A DNA stretch of 64,000 bases from Colletotrichum lupini. Lineage: Eukaryota; Ascomycota; Sordariomycetes; Glomerellales; Glomerellaceae. Position numbers and translations under genes: made by a program. Of this stretch, positions 37,300 through 49,378 are shown piece by piece. How positions within the stretch are numbered: position 1 is the stretch's first letter; the number at the start of each line of letters is the position of its first letter. The stretch covers positions 1,302,001 to 1,366,000 of the forward strand of contig NC_064678.1 of the NCBI RefSeq assembly GCF_023278565.1, given 5' to 3'. The notes under the pieces are model-generated. The model ran no database searches, was not told the origin of the DNA, and worked only from the letters and a program-made list of their open reading frames with translations.

Positions 37300-40200
37300 A
37301 ATTTTAATTTTAGTATTTTGAAAAGAATTCCTAAGAGTTTTAGAAGTTTATAATAAGTTCTTATATATTTTTTTCGTATTTATAGTTTTTTTATTTAATA
37401 AGGAATTCTCATATTTTATTCCTAATTCTATAGTTAATAATTCGTTTAACTTCGTACTCTAATTAGTTTAGTTTAATAATAATATAATTTTCCGTATATA
37501 AACTTCTTAATATAAGTTTAAATAATAAAATATAAAAAACGGGATAATATCGCATTATATCTAGTAATTTTAATTCGTAATTAATTAATAAGACCTTTTT
37601 AATAATTTTAAAAAGTCTAAGTTTTTTATAATCTAATTTATTACTTAGTTATTTTATTTTAATATTATAATAAAAGAGGTAAGCGCTATCCCCCTTTTTT
37701 AAAAATAATCCTTTAATCCTTAATTTATTTACGTTCTTTTTTATATATTATTATACGAACTCGAGGTTTAATAAGGCTTACTTATAAATCTCTTTAAGTT
37801 TACTTACGTTTACTATAGCTTTTATAGCTTATAGTCCTTATTATACTTCTTTATATATTATTAATTAAAATCCGTAATTAAAATAAAACGGAGATTCTTT
37901 TATACTTTTACTAACTATATTATTATATATAAACTAAGCTATTAATAAAAGTACTACTTAATTATCCTAATCGTAGTTTATATAATAACGAAGGTATATT
38001 TCGAAGATCTAATTAATCCTTTTTATTTATCTATCGGTTTATAAATAAAATAATATTAATAGTTTATAGTCTATACTAAGTTACGAAATTAGGGATTTCT
38101 AAAACTTTAAAATAAATAGCTTATTTTTATTAAAAATAATTTCTTTTAGTAAACTATAGTTCGAAAGTATAACCTTAATAAATACGTATATTAGGTCTTT
38201 TACGGTACTAGATTTCTTATAAGGAATAAAATAAGTAAACTTAGTAAGTTGATTAACTATAACTAAAATACTATTATATTATACTTTAGTAAATAGTTCT
38301 CTAAATTTTAGTAGTTTAATAATAAAGTTCTATATAATTAATTACTATACTTCCGTTAGTAATTATAGTAGTTATAACTTATTATAAAGTTTATATAAGC
38401 TATTTTTACTTTTCTTATAAGTCGCACAGTCTTTAATTACTTTTATAATTTTAATACGTATAGCGGATTTATTATAATACTAACGAATCCGTTTTTATAT
38501 TTTAGTAATTCCTTAGTAACTATATACTAATATACTATAAATCTTTATAATAAGTTTAAGGGTTATTTTTCTAATCGAGCTAGTACTAATCTTTTTAATT
38601 ATTATAAAGAGCTTCGTAATTAGTATAAGGCTACCGTCTTTCTCTTATTTAAAAATAACTTATATTTTTTTAGAAACCGTAACTTCGTAATTAGGTCTTT
38701 TACTAAGAGCGTCTACTTTACTATTTTCTAAACCCTTTTAATAAATAATTCGGAAGTTAAATTTAAATAGGAATTCGCTCTATTTAACTTATTATTTATT
38801 TAGGTTCTTATTTATTGTAAAGTTTATAAAGTTCTTATAGTTTATATAAACTATAACTTTATATTTAGTTCTAAATAACTATAGCCTCTATTTTTAAAAT
38901 ACTTCAATAATAGCTATTAGTTCCTTATTATAAATCTATTAATTTAATTTTATTCTATAAAATACTTTAAAATAGAAATAATATAAATAAAGCTTTTTTA
39001 TTTATCTCGTTATCTTAAGACCGCTCCTATAGCAAAGTTTAAGGTATTAATTTTAATTTTAAAAAGTTTTTAGGGGTTTAGGATTATAATAACTAGTTCG
39101 GAAACGACTATGTTTTTAATTTTAATAAATACTTCTTTATACTTAAAGTCCTAAACGAATAGGGTATCCTTTTATATTAAGTTATTAAGAGGTTTAACTA
39201 TATTAATATAGCTTTTAAAGAATTATTAATAAAAATTAACGAATCTTAAGAATTTTTATACGTCCTTAACGTTTTATAATATAAGCTAGTCCCTAACTAC
39301 TTCTATTTTTAATATTTATATATAAATTTGTTTTAGTATAATAGTATATTTAAAAAAGTTTACTTTTTATATATAAAACTCGTATTTAGAGGGTTTAGTA
39401 TATAGTTTAGTATTTTAAAGTTTTTAAAATACTATATAAATATACTTCTTATATATTTTAAAATTAAAAGAAAAGATAAGAATATTATTAATATAAATAA
39501 TAATAAAAATATCGACATACTCTTAGAGTACGTAGTTAATTATTATTTAAAAAGTTATTAAAGTATTAATAAGTCTAAAGGGTATAACGAGGTACTCAAA
39601 AAGTCCTTTATAAGTTCGGAATATTATCTTTTATTTGTCTCCTTCTTTAATCCGAATTTAGTTAAATACTTCCTTAAGATCCATAATAATAAACTAGTTA
39701 GCTCTATAAAATAAATCTTTAAGCTTAGTAATAAATAATAAAGAATAGTAATTCTTTTTCGTAATTTTGTTAAGTTTTTTATAGTTAATAATTAGTTTTC
39801 GTTTTTTATTCCTTTTTTTAATATAAAAAATAAGGGTAATTTTATAAGAGAATTCGATAGTTAAATAAGTCCTTTTTTAAGTTTCTTATTAATATATTCG
39901 TCGAGATATTCCTATTCTTTTTAATTTATTAAATATATTAAAAAGAACCTAGGTTATATTCCTTTTTTAAGTTCGATTTTTATATCTTAATTATTATATT
40001 TTAATAATCCTATTTCTTTAGGTTTTATAAATAGTTTCGTATATATTTAATACTCCTTGGGTATAGTTTAAAATTATTATAATCCCCGATCGTTAGTATT
40101 AGTTATAAACTTTTTAAAGCTTTTTATTATTTTAATAAAAGCTATATATTATATTTATTCTCGGTTTTTAAGAGTTCTTAGAAATCCGTTTAAACTTTTT

Positions 40201-43200
40201 TCTTTTTTCTTTTTAAGTTATTTAGTAATTAGATCTTTTTAGAGGACCTAGTTAGTAATTTAATTTATTTATAAGTTATACTTTTATAACTACGAGATTC
40301 CTAGGATAACATCGATATTTCCGATCCTTATAATATTATATTATAATTATTTTTACTAATTATTAATATATATCGAGAGGTATACGGTCTCTTAATTAAT
40401 ATATTTATAGTTATAATTAACTCGTTCTTTTTTTATCACTTATAATTAATATAAATTATCCTTTTATACTTATAATAAATTAAGTTTATTTACTATTTTT
40501 AATAAAATATAAGTTTTTTATATACTATTCTTAATAATAATATTTAATCCTTATTTATAAATATTAAGGTTAACTTATAAATATGCGTCGTTACGTTATT
40601 TAGTTATATATAAGAACTTTTTTTTTATTTTTGCCTCTCGTCGTTCTTTTATAATTAGCTTTTTTAATTTTTTATTATTTATTTTTTTAAACGGGTTTTT
40701 TATTTATATTTTTCTTAATACTCCCTCTAGGCCTTAGCCTTTTTAATATAATAAATTTAGTATTAGTCGTATTTATAGTCTTTTTACTCTACATATTCGC
40801 TATTAAAATACTTTATAAAGAAGTTAAGGTCTAGACTAAATATAGCTCTATTATTATTATTAAAGCTTAGTAATATTTAGCTAAGTAGTTAATTTTTTAT
40901 ATAAATATCCTTAATAATTTTATTATTGCGTTTTTATAAATAAAAACGACTATTTTATTTAGATATAAAATACTAAAAGTATTTATTATTTAAGTATTTT
41001 ACTTAAAATAATTCTTTATAAAAGGGGTCTTTAGGGTTAAGTAGAGAGTAATTTTCGTCTATATAGGGGGTTATTATAACTCTTTTATATTCTTTAGTTC
41101 TATAGAACTAAGTAACTTAATTATCCTTAAATAAATAAATATATTTATATTATAGTTTATTATCGTCCTTTTTAGAGCTAGTATTATTAACGCTAAGTAG
41201 TACTTTATAATCGATCTCTATTTAAGTACGTCGTTAGGTAATATTACGAGGTTTATTTAAATTATAAAGTAATTTTACTTTATTAAAATAAAAAGAACTA
41301 GTTCTTATTTCGATATCTTTTTTTTTTAATTTTAAAGTTAATTCTTTTTTTATTAATAATTCCGAAGTTAAGAGTTAGTTTTTTAAGTATTTCGATCTTA
41401 TTTTTATATATAAGGTCCTCGAGCTATTCTTTAACTTTATAAATAAATCTTTTATTAATATTTACTTATTATATTATATAAATAAGCTTAGTTAGTATTT
41501 TATTTAAATTAAGTTCTTTTTAAAACTTAATAAGTTATTTTTAGTTTATATTATCTTATTACGCTATATATACGAGGCTATTTATAATTTTTTTTATATT
41601 AAGTCTTCTTTTTTTAAGCTTAAGGAGCTACTCCTTTATATTAGCTAGGAGTCTTTACTTAATTCGTCCTTTAAAAAGGTTAAGCGTATTTTTTATAATA
41701 GGGTCCGTTTTGCCCTTTTCTTTTATATTCTTATAAATCTAAGAGAGTATAATAAGGTATTTAATATTATTCTCTTTAAAAATATAAGGATAATAAGCGG
41801 GTATTTCTTTTTTCTTTATTACTATTACTAGGGTTTTAATAAGTAATAAGGTAAATTATTTATTATTCTTAGGTTATTTAGGGTATTATTCTATTTATTC
41901 CTTACTATCTTAGTAAATAAAGTAGTCGTTATTATAATAGGCTATTTATAAGAGTTATCCGTATGGAATTTCCTTATTTATAATATTAGCTCGTTTTTTT
42001 AAAATAAGTTAGTATTAAATACGCTTAGGTTATTAATAATTTCTAGTTATATATCCTAGCTTATTATAGTTATAGTACTTAAAGTCTTTTTTCTATTACA
42101 ATTCTTTATATTTTATAATACTAAGATCTATAGGTCCTCTATATTACTTATAAAACGTACTTTATTACTATTAATTTCTTAAGTTATTTTAGTAATTACT
42201 TAGTGATTTACCGTAGTTCTAATATTTTTTATTAAAGTTAACTTAAAGGCGTCGTACTTCTCCCTTTTCTTTACGTTATTTATATAATTAGGTATTAATT
42301 TTAATAGCGAGTTTAATATACTATAAAAAATCTATTAATATTTTTATTTTACTAAGTTTATCCTTAACCTTATCCTTTAGTCCTTAGTAAAACGAAAAGA
42401 TATAAGTTTCCTTAGTAAAATCGAGTCGTATTATAAGTCTCTTAAACTTAGTAACGTAATATAAAGTAAATTTAGTTTATTAAAAGTTAGCTAGGTCTCT
42501 CTTAGCTTATTATTTTTTATTAAAGTCTTAAAATAGGGATTCGAGGGCGCTTTAGAATCCTATTATATTACTAAAAATATTTATAGTTTCCTTTTTATAA
42601 TATAATAAATAACTATTATTATTAAAAAATTCTTCTTAAAAGGGCTCGAACTATTCTAAGGCTCGTTCTCTAAAAAAGGTTATTACGTAAATAACTCGCT
42701 TAGTTTTATTTTAGAAGTTAGTAATATAGAACGTTTAATAAGTTCTAATCTAAATTAAGAACCCCTTAAGATATTTAATAGTTTTATTAAAAATAATAAG
42801 TATATTAAGCTTAAGTTTCTCTTATTTATTTATAAAAGTTTTAATAATATTAATAATAGCTCGGAGGGTTCTAACTTCTTATTTTAAGTCGTTTACTTCT
42901 CTTTTTTTAATTCTTAGGTTAGTTATAGCTTTATTAATTATATTCTAAAAAGTAGCGATATTTTTATTATTTTTAGTTAAAGTTATAGCTATTTAAGTAG
43001 AGTTATTATTAAAGAGCTCTGCGAGTTCTTTATTCTATTTATTACTCTTTTTAATAATACGTCATATCTTTTTATAATCTACTTTTTTAAGAACTATATT
43101 ACTATCGGAGTTATAAATAATATTAAGTATCTCGTCGTCCTTAGCCTTAGCTAGCTTACTAACTAAGTTAATAAGTTTTTTAAAATTGAATAAAAAGGTA
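37300..43200 (-). pseudogene. Ty3/gypsy retrotransposon gag-pol remnant nested in the hAT element
   Basis: On the minus strand, about 39460-39700 reads as reverse transcriptase: MDLKEVFN, IRIKEGDK, FEYLVIPFRLIN, then a decayed YxDD region. About 38920-39060 reads as RNase H (FAIGAVLR... then QIYNKELIAIIE). About 38390-38470 reads as the integrase zinc-binding end (KDCATYKKSK...LYKLY). The order RT, RNase H, integrase is that of Ty3/gypsy. Gag should lie towards 41500-43200. I could not find matching LTRs, so the limits are approximate. CpA/TpG depletion and stops throughout show RIP. Confidence 0.7.
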
Positions 43201-43779
43201 CTTGGGGTTTTAAAAAATATCGTCGTTCGTTTTACTACTTAATAAGTTTTATAAAGTTAACTTACTAAATAAAAGTAATTAAAATATTATAATTAGCTAG
43301 TTATAATAAGTATATTAATAAAAGTTAAGGCTACGAGTACTAAGTAAGTAGTATTATAATCGTAAATAGTTTTTTAAAAATTATATTTATAAATTATAAA
43401 GTAAGTAAGGCTTTAGTAATTAATTATAATCTTATTAAAAGGGGTTCTTAGTAAAAATAGTCAAAAGTGATCGTAAGATTTAATACTAAGTTGATTATTG
43501 AAGAAGCTATAAAAGTTTATTTTAAAGCCCGGCTTAAGTCTATATTATATATAAGTCCGCTTGTAAATATATTTTTTATTAATAATTACTCTTATTTATT
43601 AAGTAATTACTTAATAAATACTAATAAGCGATTATTTAAAATAATTATAGTAATTACTTTATTACGTAATTACTACTTCTTATTTATATATAACTTATTT
43701 ATAGTTCTTCTATTCCGTAAGAGTTACTTTATATTCTTATATTTTTATATATATAGTATACTATAGCTGCCGTAAGCCT

Positions 43780-43975
43780 GCGGGGCGGGCCCTGGTCTTA
43801 GTTATATATATTAAGTCGTAATACGAACTTATAATCGTAAGTAAGGAGTCGCGGGTTCGAATCCCGCTCTGGGTGTTTATATTCCTAATCATAAACTTCT
43901 GTGGGGTATAGTTAGGAATATCGATTTTTGATTAGCCCGGCCCCGGATTTTCTTTTTTCCGGGCGACCTTATATT
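43780..43975 (+). other. GC-rich island with tRNA-like B box inside RIP-mutated DNA
   Basis: A perfect polymerase III B box, GGTTCGAATCC (43854-43864), sits in a perfect 5-bp T-arm (43851-43867) followed by TCTGGGT. Upstream GCCCTGG can pair with it as an imperfect acceptor stem, and a CTTA/TAAG D-arm-like stem and a TACGA/TCGTA stem (8-base loop) are present. The spacing is too irregular for a confident functional tRNA or anticodon. Downstream is a 10-bp inverted repeat, ATATTCCTAA (43879-43888) with TTAGGAATAT (43912-43921). The island keeps CpA and TpG, unlike its surroundings. A tRNA-derived SINE or a decayed tRNA gene are the likeliest readings. Confidence 0.4.
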
Positions 43976-44095
43976 TAATTAAATACGTTAAATATAGGGC
44001 CTCACGATATTTAATTATTTAACTTACTAAAATTCCTATATTTAACTATTTATTTAACTTATTTATTTGATTAATTTGAATGGGTATAAGCGCTG

Positions 44096-45357
44096 TGGAG
44101 GATTTAGAACAGAGGACTTGGAGTAAGGGGCGAAGGGTCGGTAGGCAGCAGCATATCACGGCACTATTCAAATATGAGTGTGAGTCCTTAACAAGAGTTA
44201 TCGTAGATGGGGCATTAAGTGCCTACCAATAAGCCTCCAGTCCTGTCCAAATCATCAAATCGACGGTTCCCCATGTGGGATCTTTGTAGTCAAAGGTTGA
44301 GACTTTGACCAGTCTGATGATGGTGATGAAACAGTTGCTATTCATAAACCTTTAGCGAGTCTTTCTCGTCTGTCTGCTCGCAAGCATGAAAAGATAGAAG
44401 ATACTCACAAGCCGCCGAATACAAAGGACGAGATGAGGAGCATTTTCTTAAAAGGTGACATCGTCAACCTCATCGCGTAGGGTATTGGAATAAGTATCAA
44501 CACGAAGTCGGTCACGATGCTACCAACTGCTATGCTGATGTATAGCTTGGAAAGGTCAAGACAGTTCTTGTGTGTAGTCCAGAAGTTTTGCACGGGTATG
44601 CAAGCCACAATCGTTGGAATAGTCTAGTTCTAGTGTCAGTACTTATTGATAATATCCAATGGCACCGTCCCATGCCTCTTGTAGCATGAGTTTACATCAA
44701 CTTCCTTGTGAGACAGTAACCCTTTCAGATTAGGCCTCTGCTGGCGGTCAATGTGACTTACTGCGTATATTGCCCAAGCTCCAATGAAGAACATGAGACC
44801 GTACAGATAGTACCTCGCACTGAAGAGTCCAAATATGCGGTGATATAATATCACTAGTGATAGCCGTGCGCTTGCGAGCCCCATTGGATACATAATCTCG
44901 TTGGCGAAGATTGTCTGATAGAATCGGGTAATGTTCATGGGGTCTTCCTCGTGGACAACTACTTCGTGTCTACCAAGTCCAAACCTGAGCCAGAACATTG
45001 TGCCGGTGAACACTCCGACGATGAAGACCTGCAACATGTGTAAGCGACACTCGCTACTAGAGAAGAAGGAAGAAGTCCACGAGAATCATGAGACTTTCAA
45101 CGTCGTCGAGCCATTCCCTCAGAGAATCGCAGACTCACTAGAGCAGTTACCGACAGCCAGTCATCCCAAGCCAGCCTCCGACCAGACTGCCTCGCCGCAG
45201 CAAGCCGGGCACAAACCGAGAGAATCGAGAGGACGAAGAAGATGATGTGGATCGTATACACCTCTCCCGCTCGATTTTCCGCCCTAAAAGCAGCCTCTCG
45301 CTCCGGTGTCATGAGAGGCATGCCCTTGACCGCGTCCAACGACCGAAAGAACGACAT
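44096..45357 (-). pseudogene. 5' part of SAT4 / Pth11-like gene disrupted by hAT insertion
   Basis: Five exons keep phase: 45357-45139, 45028-44762, 44623-44409, 44337-44227 and 44163-44096. The start is the ATG at 45357 (MSFFRSLDAVKG). Family marks appear in order: SGRRLAWDDWLSV (the DDW motif), FWLRFGLGRH, LASARLSLVILYHRIF and CIPVQNFW. Then come DFVLILIPIPYAMRL, FDYKDPTWGTVDLMIWTGLE and CCCLPTLRPLL, which closes the core. Exon 5 runs into the hAT target duplication, after which the frame would read into transposon DNA. All seven membrane spans are encoded before the break, so a nearly full-length core with a foreign tail could still be made; the native tail is 9.4 kb away at 34443-34650. 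The intact paralogue at 25718-26975 belongs to the same broad family. Confidence 0.85.
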
Positions 45358-45380
45358 ATTGCGATGCCGACTCCGGGGTC

Positions 45381-45400
45381 TCGGTCGGTCGGTCGGTCGG
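45381..45400. repeat. (TCGG)5 tandem repeat in the 5' leader of the SAT4-like gene
   Basis: Five perfect TCGG units lie about 24 bases upstream of the ATG of the disrupted minus-strand gene. Confidence 0.9.
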
Positions 45401-47186
45401 TACAACAAGTCACGATACTTCCATAGGTGGCAGGGAGGAAGAGGAGAAAATTTGACAGTAGGGGCAGCAGCGGTGATGGCATCGAGGGGCAGAAGCTGAG
45501 GAAAGCAGCACTAGAAGGGCTCTAGAAGGGAAGAAAATGACACCTGATTGGGAAAGTCAATGAGAAAAGAGGAGGGGAGGGGATGGATTGAATTGGACAA
45601 GCTCTGAAACGTCGTCCCGGTGGGTGACCTTTCCCAAGCTGAATAGAGTTCGACACAAGGCATTCAAGAGGGTTGCGAGACGGGAACTTTGTGTGTGCTG
45701 CCATCCTTGACAGAGTACACGGTAACGGAAAGTCAAAAAAGTGACCACCTCCTCAGCTGAATGTGCAAGTTTTGAATTAGAGTGCTACATGTTCCGGTAA
45801 AAGGAAAGCAGGCCGGTTGCCTGCTAACGCGTGTTTCTCGCGTTATTCCACCAACTGCAGCTCAGCTGGAGTAGTTGACTGAGAACTCTCTTGGTTATGG
45901 CTTGACGTTGACATGGTAGAGTTTCTGCTAAGCAGAACTTCGCTTACGACAGCTCAAATCCCGACTCTTTGCAACTCTCATCAGCATCAGTGGGCTGGCT
46001 GATTGGTTCCCTCCTCGCCGGATCTTCCACGTGCAATACTCCTTCCGTTGCGTTTCGACTTGTTCGGACAATATCCAAGACGCCGGGAACATTGTGTTCA
46101 GACAATTTGGAGACGGCTTGATCAGCCAACACATACACGTGTTTGATCGCCGGTAGAGTAGGTGGCCAGCCAGACGCGCGGAAGAAAGAAAAAGGTGCGC
46201 TTATACAACTTCAAAAGTCAATCAGGGATGAACAGGGAGAGGTCCTACCGCTGACGTCAAACATGAAGCCGAAGACCCGAAATGACTCGCCGAGTCCGAG
46301 GCTTTACATACTTCTTTCAGACAATGAGGCCGAGAATAAGAGAAGGAGGTATTTCCTTATTGGTTTGAGGGGTATCATAAAATATGAAGCTGTGTTCTAC
46401 TCAAACCCACGAGGACGAATTGCTTGTAGGAGGGCGCTTGGCTGTCGCTTGGCTGTCACAGACATCTCTCCGGTCGATGGCCAGGATGCTCTATCATATG
46501 ATACGTGGCGTTTGCATTCTTCGATGTCACATCAAGGGTTCCTCCGTACCTGACTCTTGGGTTTGAAGAGTCCCATGTGATGCAACATCAGTAGACAAAG
46601 TCGACGATCAAGTAGGTTTGTTTGGAGCTTGTCACAAAGCATCGACCTCACCAGCTGCATTGCGATCCAGTGTCCAAGATGCTTTTTCGCAGAAAACCAC
46701 CCAAATCGCCTTCACTTTGGCATCTTCCCCCGTCAAAACTAGTAACAGGGTCTGGCCTGCAGGAATAACAGATTTTCAGCTGAAAGAAGGTGCTGCCTGC
46801 TTCCTTGCGGCCGAAACCTAGGCCTTAGACACCAAGCCGTGCCAGCTTGTGCCTCAAGTGTTGTCGCCGTGACCTAACACCGATGCGAGTCGTGCCTAAA
46901 GGTGACAAAGTCCGACCGCATCGCACATCCGGATCAACTAAGGGCTGTCTAACAATTCAAGCCCCTTTTCCCCCCGAAATCCCCAAGCGCAGGAGCGCGG
47001 GGTAGGAGCGAGAGGTGACAAGAAGCTACGTGGATGTCGCGGGGCAAGTGGCTGTATCCAAGGCGGACCTCGGCTCATCCCGAACCGTGCACCGGGCCGC
47101 ACATGTATTTTAGGAAACTGATGGACAAGAGTCATGGCATTCACAAGAATGCTGGACAGAAAGCGAGCCAGATTTGAAGAGAGACA
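45401..47186. other. Divergent intergenic region
   Basis: About 1.8 kb between the disrupted SAT4-like gene and the acyl-CoA dehydrogenase. On the minus strand, 46138-45944 reads YVLADQAVSKLSEHNVPGVL, faintly like the helix after a BTB/POZ fold (a K-V-Y-x-L-A-D-K-Y-like motif). Too little is there to call a gene. Otherwise no coding signal seen. Confidence 0.35.
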
Positions 47187-48731
47187 ATGTCAATCAAAGT
47201 CAAGAATGTTCCCGTCGTTGAGCCATACGGCAACCCTGCGCCCTTTGCGGAGCCGGCGTGGTACAATACCCTGGCTTCTCCTTACTATGATGAAAGCCAT
47301 CGGAGGGTGAGGGACTACGTGCGCAAGTACATCGAGGAGCATATCGCGCCCAATATTCAAGAGTGGGAAGAGAAGGGACATGTCCCCCATGAAGCAAGAA
47401 TTCACTTTGCCAAATCAGGCTTGGCTTTCCCAGAGTTGCCGCGTGAATATGCTGGCGATGTTCCATTACCAGGCAATGTCCCAGCTGAGAGTAAGCACGA
47501 AGCTTCAGTGTGAAGCCGTCTTCTGACATCATTCCTAGAATGGGATATCTTTCACTCGCTTGTTGTAAGCTACGAAGCTAGTAGAATATGGGCTGCCGGG
47601 GTGTCTGTGGGACTCAACGGCGGCACGACAATCGGCGTACCTCCTGTCATCCATCATGGCACAGAAGAGCAGAAGAGATGGTGGCTTCCTGGGCTTGTTA
47701 ACGGGAAAAAAAGCTTTTGTCTCGGTTGTACTGAGCCTACTGGTGAGTATTGTCGGACGTTTCTTTCGAGAGTGTCGTGATTAAAGGCGTGAAGGCGGTT
47801 CCGATTTGGCGAATTTGAAGACCACGGCAACCAAATCAGATGATGGAACATATTACACCGTCAACGGCCACAAGGTAAGTCAAAATATCATAAGCTCTAC
47901 AGATGGACTCCTGCATCTCTCCAATGCTCACGACTTGAGACTAATGAACCTTCAGAAATGGATCAGCGGTGCGATACGTGCTAGCCACATGACAACTGCT
48001 GTAAGGACTGGAGGCCCTGGTATTAAGGGCATCTCAGTCCTGGTCATTCCTCTTGATCTTCCCGGCGTTTCTCGACGCAAGATTAGTAATAGTGGATGGA
48101 ACGCTGGAGACAGCACATGGGTGACACTGGACAATGTCAAAGTACCTGTCAACCACCTCATCGGGCAGGAGAACGCTGGGTTTCAGTACATTATGACCAG
48201 TAGGTGACCCTGTGATAAGGTGACATATACCTTGGCTCTTATACTGAACAAACAGACTTCAACAAGGAACGATTCATCCTTGCTGTACTCATGAACGGCC
48301 AGGCCAGAATTTGCCTGGGAGACGCCTGGGCATATGCCATAGACCGCCACACATTCGGCAAGCCACTCATGCATCATCAGATCATTCGACATAAGCTCAT
48401 CACAATGGCGCGCTACATCGAGTCGCACTGGGCCTGGCTCGAACAGATTGCGTATCATGCTCACACTACCGGCTCAATGGGCACAGAACTAGCATCAAGG
48501 ATCGCGATGGCCAAGATTCACGGCGGACGTCTTCTAGAGCTCGCGAACCGGGAGGCACAGCAGATATTTGGTGGTGCTGGATATCAGCGTGGCGGCGTTG
48601 GGGCTCGCGTCGAACAGATCAGCAGAGACCTTCGAGTGAACATCGTCGGTGGCGGAAGTGAGGAGATCATCACGGACTTGGCTGTTCGGCAAGAGATTGG
48701 CGCAGCTGTGAGTAGAGGCGCCAAGTTATGA
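47187..48731 (+). CDS. Acyl-CoA dehydrogenase family protein
   Basis: Five exons in phase: 47187-47490, 47539-47742, 47795-47874, 47956-48199 and 48256-48731. They give 435 residues. The layout is that of the family: an N-terminal helical domain (RRVRDYVRKYIEEHIAPNIQEW) and the FAD-contact stretch CLGCTEPTGGSDLANLKTTA. A beta domain follows (YYTVNGHKKWISGAIRA, then VPVNHLIGQENAGFQYIM). The C-terminal helical domain has RHTFGKPLMHHQIIRHKL, QQIFGGAGYQRGG and RDLRVNIVGGGSEEI. The protein would use FAD to introduce a double bond into an acyl-CoA or a related substrate. No clear mitochondrial or peroxisomal signal is visible, so it may act in the cytosol or on an unusual substrate. All four splice junctions fall in conserved motifs, which supports the model. 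Confidence 0.92.
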
Positions 48732-49378
48732 TAAGTATTGAGCGTTATAGTCCCGTAACCGAGAAACTCCGATGACTCTTTCAATGTGGGAAGGAATTCG
48801 CAATGTGCAGGTGTCGCGATAGCCTCAAGGATCCAACGCTGCCCCTCAGCCACACGATCCCGCTTATTCTTTTTTCCCGATGTTCGTCCGGCTCGCTCCG
48901 CGCACCAATCGGAGGTCATGTCACCGAAGTGTCCGGCATCTTGAATTGCAAACAGGGGCGGGCAGGTACGGCCGAGCGTGGCTGCTGTCTCTCGAAGTTT
49001 TGGAGGAGAAGAAAGTCGACACTCTCAACACTTTCCTGCAAGATCCCGTTCATAAGGTACATAACTAGACGGGGCAAGAACATCCCCTCAAATGCGTTTC
49101 GAAGGAACATTCCCCGTTCCGAGCTTGGAATGTCCGTGGGCTCGAATGGAACTTTCCTGAACCTTGGATTTGTTGGACCCCCGCCCCCAACACTATTCCT
49201 GCCATCTACAACCTTTCCATTTTGCTTTCTACGCAATCGACAAAAAAAAGTCAGGTAAGCTCTTGGGGTAAATGACATACATAAACGTGGGTTGCTGATT
49301 TTCTCTCTGGTCACCAGGTCATCGTTCAATAACTACCGCACTAGACAAACGCACCATCGTATTGATCCCGCCCGCAAA
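48732..49378. other. Intergenic region and probable promoter of the MYND gene
   Basis: About 650 bp between two genes on the same strand. It contains pyrimidine-rich stretches (about 49190-49230) shortly before the MYND ATG, and a CACCAG that could be the acceptor of a leader intron (49314-49319). No coding domain seen. Confidence 0.4.

Larger units (their letters stand above)
34651..44095 (-). mobile_element. 9.4-kb hAT-superfamily DNA transposon, RIP-mutated, with gypsy sequence inside
   Basis: The left end reads TAGCGCTTATACCCAT and the right end is its inverted match ending ATGGGTATAAGCGCTG, so the terminal repeats derive from CAGCGCTTATACCCAT; the left C became T, a CpA-type RIP change. 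The second copy at 63944 still has the C. Flanks carry a perfect 8-bp duplication, TGGAGGAT (34643-34650 and 44096-44103). CAG-type ends plus 8-bp duplications are diagnostic of hAT. The minus strand at 34943-35008 translates to IDYERIFSFAKL, the hAT C-terminal dimerisation motif (IPxMSxxxERxFSxAK). Subterminal AT-rich repeats (TATTTAATTATTTA type) occur near both ends. The interior also holds a Ty3/gypsy pol remnant. The element is inactive and splits a SAT4-family gene. Confidence 0.85.

Noticed and set aside
43467..43766. 99-codon ORF rich in Ile, Tyr and Phe
   Set aside because: Composition is what AT-rich RIP-mutated DNA gives by chance; no domain and it sits inside the dead transposon.
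43786..43875. A functional tRNA gene
   Set aside because: The T-arm is perfect, but the acceptor has a mismatch and the anticodon loop has eight bases; no standard anticodon can be assigned.
34651..44095. Mutator-like element as an alternative (9-10 bp duplication)
   Set aside because: Counting one more base gives a 9-10 bp near-duplication, but the second copy shows the terminus starts with CAG, which fixes the duplication at a perfect 8 bp, and the hAT dimerisation motif is readable.
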